Part shown: positions 9,580 to 21,323 of the stretch, piece by piece
Numbering within the stretch: position 1 is the first letter of the stretch
Layout: each line of letters begins with the position of its first letter
NCBI RefSeq assembly: GCF_900496995.4
Contig: NC_044012.1
Location: forward strand, 25,991,606-26,055,605
Direction of reading: 5' to 3'
Source: Aquila chrysaetos chrysaetos
Lineage: Eukaryota > Chordata > Aves > Accipitriformes > Accipitridae
Length of the DNA stretch: 64,000 bases
Made by a program: the position numbers and the translations under genes
The notes under the pieces: model-generated
Database searches by the model: none
The model's input: the letters and a program-made list of their open reading frames with translations, nothing else
What the model was told of the DNA's origin: nothing

Positions 9580-12275
9580 CACCTCCGTACACCTGGACTT
9601 CAGTCAACGTCTGTGAGAGATGCCTCCTCTTTCAGGTGCGGGGGATTTGTTGTTTTTAATGCAAGGCACACCCAATCTGGTAATAACTGGCTAATTTATT
9701 AATAATTCATCTTGTCCTGACCTTGGGCAAAGATCCCACAACCAAACTCAGATTTGAGAGACGGCTCAGATCCACTCCGGAGCTAGCAGAACACGTTTGC
9801 ATAATGTTTAGGTGTTTCCTGATAGTTCTGCCTGTGATCACCAGGACAGATCTCTAGCTGGCATAAATCTGAGTGAGGTCAGGGGGACGGCTGTGTGCTG
9901 CATCCCAGCTCCTGGGAAGGACAGCAAGTCTGTGTGTGGCAGTCTGTATTTTGGGGTTTTGCTCCTGTCCTTCTCCGTTTTCCTTCCCCAAAAGGGGAAT
10001 GAAACATTTTACGTTGCCATGAAATTAGAAAGCTTTCACCTTACTTTTTTCTTGCACTTTCAAGCAGCTTTTCACTGAAGAAACTAAAACTTCTTTTTCA
10101 CAAACACTGGGTTTGGCTTGCTGAAGTTGTGGCAGAATTTTTTTCTGGGGATGGATCTATGTTTCAGAAAAATGTCGATCCCCTTGAAATTTTTCAAGGA
10201 AGGAAGGAACAGAGAAAATGTTTCCATGGAAACATTGTCTTTAGCGCTAATGGAAAAGGTAGTTCAAGCCTCCCTTGAGTATTCCTTAATGCTATGCCCT
10301 GTAGGGTCATATTCAGCCCTAGGAATTACAGCCCAGTCTCCATTACAGGTGTGTGATACATGGAGAGATGATGCACATGGCTTCTACTGGGTGTAGAGGA
10401 GCAGAAGGTGCTAGTGGAAACAACATCATCCCATATCTTAACATCCCTCACTCACGCCTGATTTACCAGGGGTCTTAATGACCCCAAGGTTGACATAGAC
10501 CAAATGTCACGAATTTGTTGTAAATATAGAGGGGAATCTTAGCAATGCTCAGAACTAACCACGGATGCATAGGTGAGCAGTGTGTCAGGGCTTTTGCAAC
10601 ATGTTTTCCTACAGGCACAGGAAGCATGATGAGCACAAACCAACAGGTCTCTTCTGTCGCTTCCTCTGGGGTTCTTAGAGCTGTGTGCTCCCATCTATGA
10701 TTACTGTGCCTGGTGCAATGCTTGCAGCAGAGAGGGAGAGAAGAAAGAATTTTACATTACTAACACAGCTGATAGAGCTGGATGAAGATGCTTGGAAATC
10801 AGTCATAGGTGACGAACCTATGGGATGGATCTCATTAGTAGCTGCATATGACTTCCTGACTAAGACTTTTTCCATGCCTGAAAGGGTGCACTGACACTAC
10901 ATGTGTGGCAGCAGTAAGCAGTTATTAGCGAGGCAGAGTTCACTGCTGAACCCCCAAAGGTTTGCATTCAACAGTAGGAATTAGAGGTGCACATTCCTAG
11001 TCTCCCCCTCCATTTTCATGCTGTTGAATATCTGGTCCACCTACCCCTGCTTTGTCTATCTCAATTGAAAGGTGCGTTCAGATGTAGAATTTGTTTGCCT
11101 TACTGAGACATATTTTGCCTATCATTATTCCTGTTTGATGGTGTCACCTTTTGGTGTTGACAGAAATAACACAAAAAGGAATCTACTGTTAAACTCTCTA
11201 CACCTGCACACAAGGTTTTATTAAAAGCTGATTTGGTAACAGTGTTTACACACACCTAAATATAACTCTTTTCTTTTCTAGATTAGATATCCTCCACCCT
11301 TACCATAATGATATGGTAGGTGGATAGCAATTCTCTACATCCCAGACATGGAAATTGTGTGGTCATCACAGAGACAGGTAAGCAAGTCACATGCACAATA
11401 TGGAAGACAATGGGAGCATTACCTCTGAAACTCAGCTTTTAAATGGGTATAACATCCTGCCAGATAATGGGCCTCCTTCAGTTTCAAAATTATGACTCCA
11501 AATAAAGAAGATGCATTTATAAGTGAATTAAAATATTATTGCACCTGCCAGATGTTAATGAACCCAAAATGCCAACCACTCTATCAGTCAGGGATGTGAC
11601 TTCTCCTTGTTGCAGATGGGGAACGGATAGATAACAAGAGTGAGACCTGCCCAAAGCCACACAAAGTATCTGCAGCAAACCTGGGAACAAAACTGCAATC
11701 TTGCAGGGCTCAGACCTGTTCCTAAACCACAAAAAGATTCATCTCCTGAAGCCAAATCCCTTACTTTCTATATTTAGTCAGTGAGGATCATGGGAAGAAT
11801 TAATCAAAAATACCATTTTTCTCTCCATCAGAATGTTTTTAAGAAATAATTAAAACCCCAGCAAGAATGTTTCAATTCCTTCTTTCTTGGATTTGGGGCT
11901 TTCTTCCACTTAAATTCACCTTTTAACAGTTTCTAAGATTTGCCTCCACAATCCAGAGAGATAAAGATCAAAATTATATCATTAATGAAGGTGAAAATTA
12001 ATTTCTATCATTATTTTCAAGTAGGATAAAACTCTTTTTTTTGTATCTGTCAGAAAAGTATTGACCAGACAATGCTTTACTTATAGCATTAGAAGACATT
12101 GCTCTACATTATAATGCATGCTCTCTCTGTTTACAGCACTGCATTTCAGGCACAAATCCTCCACAACCATAGCAGCTTTTTAAAATGAAGATTAAAGGAA
12201 GATGTTCTTGGGTCCAAAGACATGGAAATGGGGAGATGAAAGAAAGACAGAAGACACATGATGCCATCAATGGTC
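9580..12275. other. Intergenic, no gene seen
   Basis: No EDC-like coding exon or TATA/exon-1 pair was found. A short frame near 10685-10894 matches nothing I recognise. A MIR-like fragment lies at about 11560-11740. Confidence 0.5.
11560..11740 (+). repeat. MIR-like ancient SINE fragment
   Basis: The run 'gcagatggggaac' then 'gacctgcccaaagccacac' then 'ctgggaacaaaactgc' follows the order of the MIR core consensus (gatggggaaact...ttgcccaaggtcacac...gggattcgaacc). The call is by eye. Confidence 0.5.
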
Positions 12276-12279
12276 AATT

Positions 12280-12285
12280 TTTATT
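12280..12285 (-). terminator. Poly(A) signal of the 168-aa Cys-rich gene
   Basis: GCAATAAAAA on the minus strand, about 420 bp after the stop at 12706. The same GCAATAAAAA context ends the paralogous gene at 19375-19370. Confidence 0.65.
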
Positions 12286-12705
12286 GCTACACATAGACAT
12301 TAAAAGACAAAAGGACATATGTTAAAAGACAAGATGAGAATTAAAGAACAGAAGGGGAGACATCTTCCAACATCAACTGCTTACAGCATACCCATTGCTA
12401 AATAACTTCCCAAGATGCCCAGCAGTATAATATTGGCCAACTGCAGTTACCAAGAAAAAGGTGCTGAGATAGCAGTAGCAGAAGTATCATAGGAAGCAAA
12501 GATACAGGCTGGAAACATTCAGAGAAATATTTTCCAAGACAAAGAGAACATGGGGTAACCAGATCAGAGAGGTCTCAGTACGTTGCAGATGGGTCTTTAA
12601 CTTGTTTTTCATTCCGCAGGTGCTCATGAGCCTATGGATATTGCAATGCACCGACGCACCAGGGCTGCATGCAGGGCTGCATGCAAGGCTCATGCATTAA
12701 AGCAA

Positions 12706-13212
12706 TCAGCATGGGTGAGAGCAGACCGTGCTGCATGGTTCCAGGCACACCGTCTCGCAGGAATCAACGCACTTGGTGGCACACACCTCCACGCATGGGG
12801 GTGGGCAGGGCTCCATGCACTTGGTGCAGCACTGGGTGACGCGGGGCTCCACACACTGGGTGGTGCACTGGGTTGGGCACTGAGTGGCACATGGCTTTAT
12901 GCAGACGTCGATGCACTTAGGGGGGCAGATGTCCACACACTGGGTGCTGCAGGGCTCCACGCACTGGGTGCTGCAGGACGTGGTGCACTGGGTGGCACAA
13001 GGCTCTACACACTGCGTGGTGCAGGACGTGGTACACTGGGTGGCACAGGGTGTTGTGCAGACCTCCATGCACGGCGTGGAGCATGGCTTCACACAGATGC
13101 TGCCACAGGGCTCCATGCACACCGTCTTGCAGGGCTCCACACATTTGGTGCATTTCTGCACACAAATGGGAGGGGGCAGGCAGGGCTGTTTGCACTGCTC
13201 ATAGCAAGACAT
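12706..13212 (-). CDS. Cysteine-rich EDC protein with CxEPCxTQC repeats (168 aa)
   Basis: About one residue in five is cysteine. The N-terminus (MSCYEQCKQPCLPPPICVQK) closely resembles that of mammalian SPRR proteins (QCKQPC-PPP). The rest is imperfect repeats of the form CVEPCATQCTTSC and CMEVC, ending CSTVCSHPC. Such proteins are disulfide- and transglutaminase-cross-linked structural components of cornified cells; the role here is inferred. The CDS is entirely in exon 2, which starts at 13233 after TTTTTCTTTAG. Exon 1 (noncoding), TATA box and poly(A) signal are all recognisable. Promoter, intron start and coding N-terminus resemble those of the gene at 19782-21323, so the two are probably tandem duplicates. 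It may correspond to a member of the avian EDCRP-type genes, but I do not assign a symbol. Confidence 0.88.
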   Translation of the reverse strand: MSCYEQCKQPCLPPPICVQKCTKCVEPCKTVCMEPCGSICVKPCSTPCMEVCTTPCATQCTTSCTTQCVEPCATQCTTSCSTQCVEPCSTQCVDICPPKCIDVCIKPCATQCPTQCTTQCVEPRVTQCCTKCMEPCPPPCVEVCATKCVDSCETVCLEPCSTVCSHPC

Positions 13213-14256
13213 CCTTCTGAGCTGCTGGTAAAGCTAAAGAAAAAGATAAAAAGAGAGATACAAAATCAGGACACTCATCTTTCCTTCTTGAGCCACTATT
13301 CACAACCTGAACTCTTGAAACATATATAGCAGTTAGTTGTTGGACTGAGAAAAGAACTGTTAGAAAAAATTGCATTTGTGAATGATTTCTGGATTCAGAC
13401 ACATGCAACTAACACTACCAGATTATTCCTTCCTTTCTTGGGAACCTGCAAGCATCACTGTTATGGAGACTAGAGCCATAAACCCTGAATTTTATAAAAT
13501 TGCCCACAGTTAAACTTTGTAGAAGCTGTAACATGAAAACAGTTCATTTCCTTATTTTCTTAATTAAATCAGCAAATGTTCCAGGGCCCATCTTCTGCTT
13601 ATCATTTCTTCAGTTCCTCACACACACCACAGCACATATCTCCCTTTGTGTAGATGCTGAGCTGCTAATGCCCGAGGATAAAGTCAAAAGACCACAAATT
13701 CAGACACTATTCCAAATCCTCCAGTGGTATATCATAGTACATCACTGGAGTTGTATCAAAATTCATGGGCTCATCCTTTCATAAGAGAAGGGTTGGCCCA
13801 GAGGTTGCAGCTCCTATTTCCAATTCATTTCCTCATCTTGACTTCTCCCAGATGTCTCCTGCAGCTTTGCCCTCAGGTCTTCTCCAGCTTCCTTCTTCCA
13901 GATAATGCTTCTTCCCACCCATCTCTTTTGAAGTCCCAGGACTTACTCTGCAGCATCCACTAATTTATTTAATTTCCAGACTTAAGGAGGTATGAAAAAA
14001 TTAATGAAGATAGAATACAAAGGAGGATGAGAGACAGTCACAGTTTCTGAAGAGGTGACAGGACATTTGCAAGCTACTTAAGGAAGAGCAAACTCTTTTT
14101 TAGAGTAGAACATCCTCTCCCCCATTCCAGGACAAATCCTGGAACAGAAACACCAGAAGCAAAGCTCTCCTGTGATCAGTAATACATTCTCTTGACCAGA
14201 ACAACCAAGTAACACAGCCATCACATTATTCTCTGATAAATCCAAGAAAGACTTAC

Positions 14257-14463
14257 CAGTTCACCAATGCAGGTGAGTGAGGGAGAAGTCAAATGAACTG
14301 GTCTGCACATCAAAATGCAAACCTTTTTATATGGCTTGCATGGCGTCAGCTCCGGAAACAAGGGAGCCCAAGGGTATGGACACCTGACCACTAACTACCT
14401 GAACAGGCTCCACCTATACATGCTTTACATATTTGTTTACATCCTAATTTTTGATGGAAAAGG
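14257..14463 (-). promoter_or_regulatory. Promoter and noncoding exon 1 of the 168-aa Cys-rich gene
   Basis: On the minus strand: TATAAAAA at 14331-14324 and exon 1 about 14300-14257, ending GAACTG|GTAAGT. A 30-bp block at 14351-14380 (plus-strand TCCGGAA, then CAAGGGTATGGA) is shared with the next gene. GTGGAGCCTG is at 14413-14404 and an AT-rich block (TTTTCCATCAAAAATTA) at 14463-14445. Confidence 0.8.
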
Positions 14464-15217
14464 TCTTCCAGGAAAAACATGTGATCCTGAGCAAATTCTG
14501 CTTCCACTTAATACCCGAGTCATGTGGTTCCCAACAGCAATGACACAGTAATTTTTAAAAATCAGGTACCAGATTAATTGCTTTTCAAAAAAGATTTAAT
14601 ACACTTGGATATTTTCATCTCCTTATTTCCATAAATGTCTGAATGATACCTTAGGTTCTTTCCAGTGCAGTAAGAATGGATAGCTATTATTAGGGAAGAT
14701 GAACAATTGATCTGATTTACTATGAGAAATATCATGTCCTAATTCTCATGGTAAGAAACAGCTAATCCTACAGTGGGCTATCAGCGCTTCCACAAACTGT
14801 TGAGGTATCAGTTTCTCTAATACCTTTTTAATCATTAAATGTACCCAACCCGTTCCTATCCACCTTCTATTAACAATATTCATGCTTGGCAATGCCAATA
14901 GGGACACAACTCCTGTTACCTTGAGGACCTCTTCAAGCCATTCAGGGCTAAGTAAAGCGGCGCTCATTTTAAAGGCATTTTTCACAGCCAGAGCAGTGTA
15001 AAGGGCTTCAGTTTAAGTGGCATTTAGGCCCAGGACTCCATATTAGTGTATTGAAGCCTTTTGCTGATCATGAGATCTCACTCAGCTCTGCAGCATAGAA
15101 AATCTTTATTTCTCTGGGATATTCCAATCATAGAGGTGGAATGTCATCATCAGACTACATTTAGGATTTAGGTGACCAAATTCCCCAATGAGATCATTTA
15201 CACAAATGTTAAATGGG

Positions 15218-15255
15218 AAAAAAAACAAAAAAAACCAAAAAAAACCAAACCCCAA
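15218..15255. repeat. A-rich simple sequence
   Basis: Short runs of A separated by C or CC (AAAAAAAACAAAAAAAACC type), a low-complexity tract. Confidence 0.8.
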
Positions 15256-18169
15256 CCTGTTCAGCATGAGCGGTGCATCCTGTTTACACTGGAAACCAGG
15301 AGTCCTGCCGGAGAATTGCAGGCATCAGCACTGGTTCCTTTCTAGTGTTTACATGGGGAAACCAGAATTCCTGTCCTAAGCTCATGTAAGCTGATGGATT
15401 TGCAGTGCTCTTGACATCCTCCCAGCAGCACCTCATGGTTCGTTCACTCTTTCCACTTCTCTTCCTTTGCTGGACAGAGTCAGTGCCTCACATGCAGTTT
15501 CTCCCCCCTAAGACTCATACTGCTGCACTGGCAGCTTTTATAGATAGGAAGGAATACGGACTTTTACAGTGTGGTCTAGACATCAGCTTCATTGTGAGGA
15601 GAAACATTCATGACTGCATCAAATAGACCCTGCAGACTGTAAAACAGAGAGCGACTAGCTCAGATTTAGGTGTCTAATATTTCGACAGATTGATCTCTCC
15701 CCATCTTCTCCTCCTAGAGCTAACCCTGCTGGGTGATGCTGAGCAGGCAATTATCCTCCAGTACTTTTAGGTCCCCTCAAAGCAGCAGCCTCCAACACTT
15801 ATCTTGCCGAGGAGTTTCTCACAGTCCAGTTTGTAGAGTTCCTCATGCCTTCCTAGGGCTCCAGGCTCACCTCTAACACCAATGTTGAGGACCGGTCCTA
15901 CATCTCCCTTACTATAGTGGGTTATTGTATACCCTATTGTTATATTTGATTAGCAAGAAATAGTAATGACTTCTAAGAGAAATAGACATTTTAGGAGATA
16001 TAAATTGATCTGCATTTGTAATATGTGAGAACATCAGAGGGCTGGATTATTATTCTTAGTTGATTCTTATTTATGGATTTCTATTACATTTATGAGCAAT
16101 TTGGTGATTTTACTAGTCACATTAACTTCAGTGAGTCAGGACCCTACAGCAACATCCTTTCATGGCTATCCTCCTTTGGCAAAAGTGCCGAAAAGAGGTG
16201 ATTTTTTTTTCCAAAACTGACACTTCTGGGATCTATTTAATTAAATGGCATATGTTGAGGTCTCTTGCAGAACCAGAGGCTGGTGTGATGGGTAGTGCTT
16301 TGATGAAAAAAGCACAACAGAGCACAAACCTGAAGCAGAAGAGGTTCCTGGAGCCCAGAAGGAGACAGACTCCCCTACCTAGAGGTCTGTGTGGCGCTGC
16401 AGAAGAGGACCCCCTGAGCACTGTATTCTCGTGCTCAGGAGAATATTTCTGAAAAACTCAGTAAAAAAGAACAGGGTCAACACTTTTGGCTTCCAGTAAT
16501 CCAAGAGAGACTTCATATTTCACCACCAAGACCTACCAAAGATGGAGCCATATCAAGATTGGAGCCATTTTCTTACAGCCATAAGAATTTTCCCTGCAGA
16601 CATGAAACACAGCATCGCCACGGAGACATGATTGTTAACATAAATACAAAACTTCAGGATGTGCAGATGTCATAATTTTTGATGGAAACATCTCAAACTG
16701 AAATTTTTCCCTGTGCAGCTGTTTGGATATGCACCATTTTGGGCTGTCCGGCTGGATTCCTGCTAGAAAAAAAAAAAAAACTATTCTTAAACTGCTGAAC
16801 ACTTTGCTTTAAAAATATGATACCTCTGGATTTCTTTGCATCCCTTGGTTTACCTAAAAGCCTCCAAAGTAAGCTTTCTTCCTCTGTGGCACCCAACACT
16901 GGTCAGCATCAGGGATTTCATTTTGCTTATGTGCAGCATCCCATATAGTACACTACCCACATTTTGGTGAGCAAAGCATTTTTCATAGGAATCAAGGATT
17001 CTCCCCATATTCTCAGCACGGCAAGGCCTTCCCAGCCCACTCTCCTGCACTTTGTTGCAATTAAATCTTAAAGTCTGGGGCTTCATTACACCTGACTTTC
17101 CCTTCTCATCATTGCCTACCACAACTGCCCAGGGAAGGTGCGAGGGTGTGATCCAGCACCGAGGGCAGCTTCTAGGTGAGGCTGGTCTCCAGGCTGCTGG
17201 TCCATCACTTGCTCCGGCTTTGGAAATCATCACATAGCTGAGATGCCAGGAGGCTGAGTGTAGAATGCAATTAGCCTCACATGAAAACAAGTGGCTTGTC
17301 TAGTCCATGCCCTAGGGAGTATTTGATCAAGTAATTAGATCATTACTTCTGGGGCTGAGAGGAACCCAAATATGGCACTATCTACCTCTTTTCCTGTTTA
17401 CTCAGGAAGGTGAGTGCTCCATGAAGAATGATAAGTGAGCATCTGAATGCAATTAAATCTGAAAAAAAGGACCTAGCTGTGATTATGAAAAAATCTCTCG
17501 TCTGTTTTATCTTTTGCCTTCTGACTACTGCAGATATTTGCTTTGATTTTCCCAATATTTTAGAACGGGAATCTAGCTTTCCTTAGGATTTTTTACATTA
17601 CTGAATGAAACTGTGTCCTGATCTCTGAGGAATACATTTTAAAGCTCAGAGCACATTGCCTGAAAGAGCAAGAACTGTGGGCCTACTACAATTGCTTATG
17701 CTGAACAGCAATTTTCTCCCTAACTGTTATAATAGTTTCATAGATGTAGTATAAACATCCCTGTTTTCAGGGAGGAAGGATCTCTGTTTCTCTTCCTATG
17801 GCACAATCTTGTGTTGTTCACCCACAAATGAAGTCTCTGCTCTCTGCTAATGGTCCCAGCCTTTTACAATCTGAATTTCCATGTTCATATGAAGGATTAA
17901 ATATAATGCAAGCATCATGCCATCAGAAGATTGCTACATCTCCTATAGTTTAAGGGAAAATCTTATCTGAATGCCATTTTTTCCACCTACAGTTTCTTAT
18001 TTCCCTGAAGATTGTTGATTTGGGAGCAGGAGCAAAGGAAATCATTGCTTGCACAGAACCTTTTAATGAGTTTTAAAGGAGTTTTGGAGTCAAATCAGAC
18101 CTCCACAGAGGGATGATTAGGAAGCCTCAATTGGTTTGGTATTTCTATTGTGTAGCATTTGTGCTTAAG

Positions 18170-18330
18170 TAATGCCTAGAGCACTTGCTGAAGTCCAGAC
18201 ACAGGCTGTGGTGAGTGCTATACAACCAGTGGTGAGAGCCAGGGCCTGCCACAACCTCTTGAGAGAGAAAGACAGAAACAGAAGAGCCGTGAGGGTGGAA
18301 CGATTTGTCCGAGGCCGGATCTCCCCAACC
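18170..18330 (+). repeat. Ancient amniote repeat fragment
   Basis: 'gtgctatacaacca', then 'gagagccagggcctgcc', then a MIR-like 'tttgtccgaggccggatc' stretch. This order resembles old SINE-type repeats common in birds, turtles and crocodilians. Not tested by alignment. Confidence 0.35.
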
Positions 18331-19369
18331 CACGTGCAATGCCATGGCCATTGGGTATGATTTTTCATGTCCTACTATTGGTCAGACTCCTCTACTAGAA
18401 AAAGTGAGACAGTGATAATTGCAGGTTAGTCACCAGCCACATGTCCTGGGGCATCATTAAAGAACGAGCCAGTGGGTGCGTGCGCGCAGACAGAGCTGCA
18501 CCCATGTCTGCTGCTCCAGCAGCTGGTCTGGCTTCCCCTGCAGTCTGCTTCCCCTGTCTCTCCTCCCTTCAGCAGTTGCTGCTAAGCCCAGTCCAACTCT
18601 GCACCATCTCTGCCCTGGACACCTGCAGGGCACTACCCTTGGCCTGTGTAACAGGGTGACTTTGAGTCCCTGAGGACATTGCTTTACTCCTGGGTGAGCA
18701 ATCTGCAAACAAATTTGGTGCTAAGGAGGAAGCACTGGGATCCTGTTAGCAGATATTCATGGAGGGTTACCAAAATTGTCCAAGACGCCTTGCTAATACT
18801 AATAACACTTCTGCAGAATTCAGCAGTGAGTGAATCTGTGTCGATCTCCCTAACTGATGAGGCTTGCCCGACTGCCACCAGAGACATGGAAATAGAAGTC
18901 AATTGCAAAAAGCTCAGATAGGACCTCTTACACATGGGTGACGGTCATGAGGCACAGTCTCCCAGACCTGCTCATTTTCCCCTCGTTAGTGGCTTATTTA
19001 CCCATTGCTCATAATGGAACATTTCATCTCTGCCTGCAGGATGCAGACACAGCTGGCCCTGAGCTCCTCCAGCTTTGGAGGAGCACTTCAGCAAATGGTT
19101 GGGTTTTCAAAGTCTTTTCAAAACCATGGGAGAGTGGTGCTTCCTCGTGATGTACAGCATCCCCTCTCCCAGCAATGATCTGGGATATTCCAGATGAGTC
19201 CCAGGTCTCCGGCTATTGCCTTAGACCTCCCCATGCATTCTAGCAGGAGCTGCCAATCTACAGAGGTCAGGCTTTTTGGAAGAAATTAAAAGGAGAACAT
19301 GTGAGTCTGGGGGAATGCAAAAGTGAAGGAAACACTTGCAGACAGCTGATGCCAAGGTCTTTTTTTTTT

Positions 19370-19375
19370 TTTATT
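19370..19375 (-). terminator. Poly(A) signal of the Cys-Cys repeat gene
   Basis: GCAATAAAAA on the minus strand, about 400 bp beyond the stop codon and identical in context to the signal of the 168-aa paralogue. A long T run on the plus strand (A run in the transcript) abuts it. Confidence 0.65.
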
Positions 19376-19781
19376 GCTTCATACAAGAAAAGGAGAAGAT
19401 CACAAGAAAGAACAAATGGGGAAATTCCTCCATCCACATCAGTGCAAAGAAGAATTACAGAATCTTTCTCCCAGGCAATATTCCTGGGGGCACAAAATCA
19501 ATTAGTTAAATGTTACAAGGAAAGGCATTGTTCTTGAGGTAAATATAGCAGAAATGATGCAGAACATAAGGAAAACCATTTGAGGATTTACTCTTCCTAG
19601 GACAGGAAGGGCACTAGGGAAGCAAGGATGGGAGGAAGACGTTGGCATGTGCAGGGATCTGCAAACCATTTTCATTCCTTAGCCTTTGGAGACTCCACAG
19701 GGCAATGGCACTGCAGAGTGGGATCCCCTTGCAGCTCCCACCACAGGAGCCCCTCATGCAGCCCCTCAAGGAGCCATGCAT

Positions 19782-21323
19782 TTATGACAGCAGACATCTG
19801 CGCATGTGATGGAGTAGTGCCGGCCACAGCCAGAGGTGCATACACCCATACACAGGGGGGGGGCCTTGTGCAACACAGGCGGTGGGACAGGAATCCACAC
19901 ACTTCGTAACAGCCTGAACATCCCCACAGCAAGGATCCATGCATGTGGTGGTGCACTTGGTCACTTCCTCACAGCACGGATCCACACTTGTGGTGGTGCA
20001 TTTGGTCACTTCCTCACAACAGGGATCCACGCACGTGGTGGTGCACTTGGTCACTTCCTTGCAGCAGGGATCCACGCACATGGTGGTGCATTCACTCACA
20101 CCTTCACAGCAGGGCTCCACACACGTGGTGGTGCACTTGGTCATCTCACTACAACAGGGATCCACAGATCTGGTGGTGCACTTGGTCACTCCGCCACAGC
20201 AGGGATCCATGCATCTGGTGGTACACTTTGTCATTTGCCCACAGCATGGCTCCACACACTTCGTAGTGCATCTGGTCACATGTCCACAGCATGGATCCAC
20301 ACACCTGGTAGCACACTTTGTCACTCCTCCACAACACGGAGCCACACACCTGGTGGCACACTTCATCACTCGTCCACAGCAGGGATCCACACACCTCATG
20401 GTGCACTTGGTCACCTCTCTACAGCATGGATCTACGCATCTGGTGGTGCACTGGGTCACTCTGCCGCAGCATGGATCCACACACTTAGTGGTGCATCTGG
20501 TGACACCTCCACAGCATGGATCTACGCATCTGGTGGTGCATTTGGTCACTTCCCCACAACATGGATCAACACATGTGGTGGTGCACTTTGTCACTTGCCC
20601 ACAGCATGGCTCCACGCATGTGGTGGCACATCTGGTCACAGGTCCGCAGCACGGATCTACACTTCTGGTGGTGCACTTGGTCACTTCCCCACAACATGGA
20701 TCAACACATGTGGTGGTGCACTTTGTCACTTGCCCACAGCATGGTTCCACGCATGTGGTGGCACATCTGGTCACAGGTCCGCAGCACGGATCTACGCATC
20801 TGGTGGTGCACTTGGTCACTTCCTTGCAGCAGGGATCCACACACGTGGTGGTGCACTTGGACACTTCCTCACAGCATGGATCCACACACGTGGTGGTACA
20901 CTTGGTCACTTCCTTGCAGCAGGGATCCACGCATGTGGTGGTGCACTTGGTCACTTCCTCACAGCATGAATCTTCGCATCTGGTGCTGCACTCAGTCACT
21001 TTGCAGCAGCATGGGTCTGCACGTGTGGTGGTGCACTTGGTCACTTCCTCACAGCACGGGCGAACACATGTGGTGACTCCAAGGCAGCATGGATCCACGC
21101 ACCCCGCAGCCTGTGTCACATCAAGATTGCCCAGGTTCACATAAGTGGTGGTGCCCTGAGGAATCCTAGCATAGCAGCAGGGATCCAGACATCGAGGCAA
21201 GCTCTGGATATTACAGACAGCGCCACAGGGATCCACATATTTTTTCATGGGGAAACTCTTCACCAAGATGGTGGGAGGTGGAAGGCAGAGCTGTCTCAGT
21301 TGGCAATCATTTTGGCAACGCAT
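19782..21323 (-). CDS. Cysteine-rich EDC protein with 15-residue CC repeats (EDCRP-like, 513 aa)
   Basis: The protein starts MRCQNDCQLRQLCLPPP at 21323, 20 bases into exon 2 (exon start 21343, acceptor CTGCTTTCAG). A longer frame beginning at 21386 would read through that acceptor and is not the start. Residues about 86-470 are some 26 units of the form CVDPCCGEVTKCTTT, giving about 20 percent cysteine. Such proteins are matrix or envelope components stabilised by disulfides; avian EDC cysteine-rich proteins are linked to feather and other appendage cornification, so the same is inferred here. The last about 27 codons (MHLWLWPALLHH region) lose the Cys-rich character right after a run of nine C on the coding strand. 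One C fewer would restore a Cys-rich tail ending at 19766, so the annotated C-terminus may be a homopolymer artefact or a real frameshift. Confidence 0.87.
   Translation of the reverse strand: MRCQNDCQLRQLCLPPPTILVKSFPMKKYVDPCGAVCNIQSLPRCLDPCCYARIPQGTTTYVNLGNLDVTQAAGCVDPCCLGVTTCVRPCCEEVTKCTTTRADPCCCKVTECSTRCEDSCCEEVTKCTTTCVDPCCKEVTKCTTTCVDPCCEEVSKCTTTCVDPCCKEVTKCTTRCVDPCCGPVTRCATTCVEPCCGQVTKCTTTCVDPCCGEVTKCTTRSVDPCCGPVTRCATTCVEPCCGQVTKCTTTCVDPCCGEVTKCTTRCVDPCCGGVTRCTTKCVDPCCGRVTQCTTRCVDPCCREVTKCTMRCVDPCCGRVMKCATRCVAPCCGGVTKCATRCVDPCCGHVTRCTTKCVEPCCGQMTKCTTRCMDPCCGGVTKCTTRSVDPCCSEMTKCTTTCVEPCCEGVSECTTMCVDPCCKEVTKCTTTCVDPCCEEVTKCTTTSVDPCCEEVTKCTTTCMDPCCGDVQAVTKCVDSCPTACVAQGPPPVYGCMHLWLWPALLHHMRRCLLS
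19919..21070 (-). repeat. 45-bp coding tandem repeat
   Basis: About 26 copies of a 45-bp unit, all in frame. A 135-bp (three-unit) block is tandemly duplicated around 20525-20795, visible as two consecutive GPV-GQV-GEV unit triplets. Confidence 0.9.

Larger units (their letters stand above)
14464..19365. other. Intergenic, no gene seen
   Basis: About 4.9 kb without an EDC-like coding exon. It holds an A-rich simple repeat near 15218-15255 and an ancient repeat near 18170-18330. Frames of 60-146 codons here have no promoter, splice or compositional support. Confidence 0.5.

Noticed and set aside
14746-14985. Minus-strand 79-codon frame with hydrophobic stretches
   Set aside because: Looked briefly like a mobile-element relic, but I could not match it to any family.
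19836-21144. Plus-strand frames of 377 and 401 codons over the CC-repeat gene
   Set aside because: Antisense shadows of the 45-bp array; the minus strand carries promoter, splice and poly(A) signals.
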